A stretch of 5,393 nt of DNA, from the NCBI GenBank assembly GCA_902806365.1, contig CADCWJ010000526.1, positions 1 through 5,393 of the forward strand. The letters run 5' to 3'. The stretch is from an uncultured Thermomicrobiales bacterium. Lineage in GTDB: Bacteria; Chloroflexota; Chloroflexia; Thermomicrobiales; UBA6265. Of this stretch, positions 5,035 through 5,393 are shown piece after piece. The position numbers and the translations under genes are program-made. Positions within the stretch are counted from its first letter, which is position 1; each line of letters starts with the position of its first letter. Under the pieces are notes generated by a model, which was given only the letters and a program-made list of their open reading frames with translations, searched no databases and was not told the origin of the DNA.

Positions 5035-5393
5035 GTGCGCACCGCCATTCTCGAAGCACCGCATCGTTTCCGGATCGAGGAGCGGCCCGTCCCCGATCCC
5101 GGGGACGGGCAGGTTCTCCTCCGCGTGGCCGCCTGTGGCGTCTGCACATCGGAGCTCGATCTCTGGGAGGGGCGGGCCGATACCGGCAACCTGCCGCGTG
5201 CGATCGGGCACGAGGTCAGCGGCATCGTGGAACGGACCGGCGCCGGCGTTGCCGCACACGATCTCACGACCGGTGATCGTGTCGCCGCCTGGGTCACCGG
5301 TGCGGGATTCGGCGAGTACGTGGCGGTCGAGGCCGACTATTGCTTCGCTGCTGGAGAGGTCCCGCTCGACTTCGCTCTTGGCGAGCCACTGGC
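5035..5393 (+). CDS. Zinc-binding medium-chain dehydrogenase (MDR superfamily), N-terminal part
   Basis: The frame starts at GTG 5035 and is still open at the right edge (119 codons seen). It opens with RTAILEAPHRFRIEERPVPDPGDGQVLLRVAACGVCTSELDLW, the GroES-like N-terminal domain of alcohol and polyol dehydrogenases. Likely catalytic zinc ligands are C37 (in CGVC-TSE) and H59-E60 (in GHEVSGIVE). GDRV (80-83) runs almost directly into GFGEYVAV, so the lobe with four structural-zinc cysteines of classical alcohol and sorbitol dehydrogenases is absent. The visible end, FALGEPLA, fits the family's 'EPLAC' segment before the NAD(P)-binding Rossmann domain, which lies outside the window. It is 34 bases behind the permease, probably in the same operon, and may oxidise an imported sugar, a sugar alcohol or a hydrolysis product. 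The substrate is unknown. Confidence 0.88.
   Translation, partial: MRTAILEAPHRFRIEERPVPDPGDGQVLLRVAACGVCTSELDLWEGRADTGNLPRAIGHEVSGIVERTGAGVAAHDLTTGDRVAAWVTGAGFGEYVAVEADYCFAAGEVPLDFALGEPL
5085..5110 (+). other. 10-bp hairpin within the start of the dehydrogenase gene
   Basis: GCCCGTCCCC (5085-5094) and GGGGACGGGC (5101-5110) are a perfect inverted repeat with the 6-base loop GATCCC, 50 bases after the start codon. It encodes part of the ordinary RPVPDPGDGQ segment, so the symmetry may simply come from GC-rich Pro/Gly codons. A stem this strong could still affect early elongation. Confidence 0.35.

Noticed and set aside
5256..5282. 8-bp inverted repeat ACACGATC/GATCGTGT with an 11-base loop in the dehydrogenase gene
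   Set aside because: It is inside conserved coding sequence, short, with a long loop; chance is sufficient in GC-rich DNA.
4035..5297. Open frame of 420 codons on the - strand opposite the second permease and dehydrogenase
   Set aside because: It spans two unrelated + strand genes and their gap, and its translation has no recognisable domain; shadow of G/C-ending codons.
1..5393. CRISPR array, tRNA or rRNA gene, insertion sequence, attachment site or phage gene
   Set aside because: No spaced direct repeats, no RNA-gene-like segment, no transposase or terminal inverted repeats, and almost all the sequence is accounted for by the sugar-transport genes.

Overview
The window is a stretch of a GC-rich bacterial genome. 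All convincing genes are on the + strand and packed as one sugar-uptake locus. From left to right it holds: the 3' end of an alpha-amylase-family (GH13) glycoside hydrolase; a complete LacI-family repressor; a Tat-exported ABC-transporter sugar-binding protein; a MalF/UgpA-type permease; a MalG/UgpE-type permease; and the 5' part of a zinc-binding medium-chain dehydrogenase (MDR). High G/C at third positions, GTG starts, a twin-arginine signal on the solute-binding protein and an Ala/Thr/Pro linker after it suggest an actinobacterial or Chloroflexota (Thermomicrobia-like) source. That assignment is an inference and not secure.

Layout: the GH13 stop and the lacI start overlap (ATGA at 409-412). 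A 79-base gap (1459-1537) separates lacI from the binding protein and holds a CAACCGGTTG palindrome that could be the repressor's operator. A 98-base gap (2972-3069) between the binding protein and the first permease holds a perfect 15-bp inverted repeat with an 8-base loop. The two permeases are 26 bases apart, and the dehydrogenase starts 34 bases after the second permease. No transporter ATPase is in view, so it probably lies elsewhere and may be shared between transporters.

Likely function: binding of an oligosaccharide or glycoside outside the cell, import through the two permeases, hydrolysis by the GH13 enzyme, and oxidation of a product or sugar alcohol by the dehydrogenase, all under LacI-type control. 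An alpha-glucoside is the simplest guess because of the GH13 enzyme.

The most notable feature is an in-frame TAG at 3712-3714 in the first permease. It falls directly before the conserved EAA loop that contacts the ATPase. The same frame continues for 107 clearly permease-coding codons to a normal stop at 4036-4038. This is a sequencing error, a recent nonsense mutation, a strain variant or a readthrough site. I see no sign of an entirely new system; otherwise the locus has the usual carbohydrate ABC-transporter architecture.
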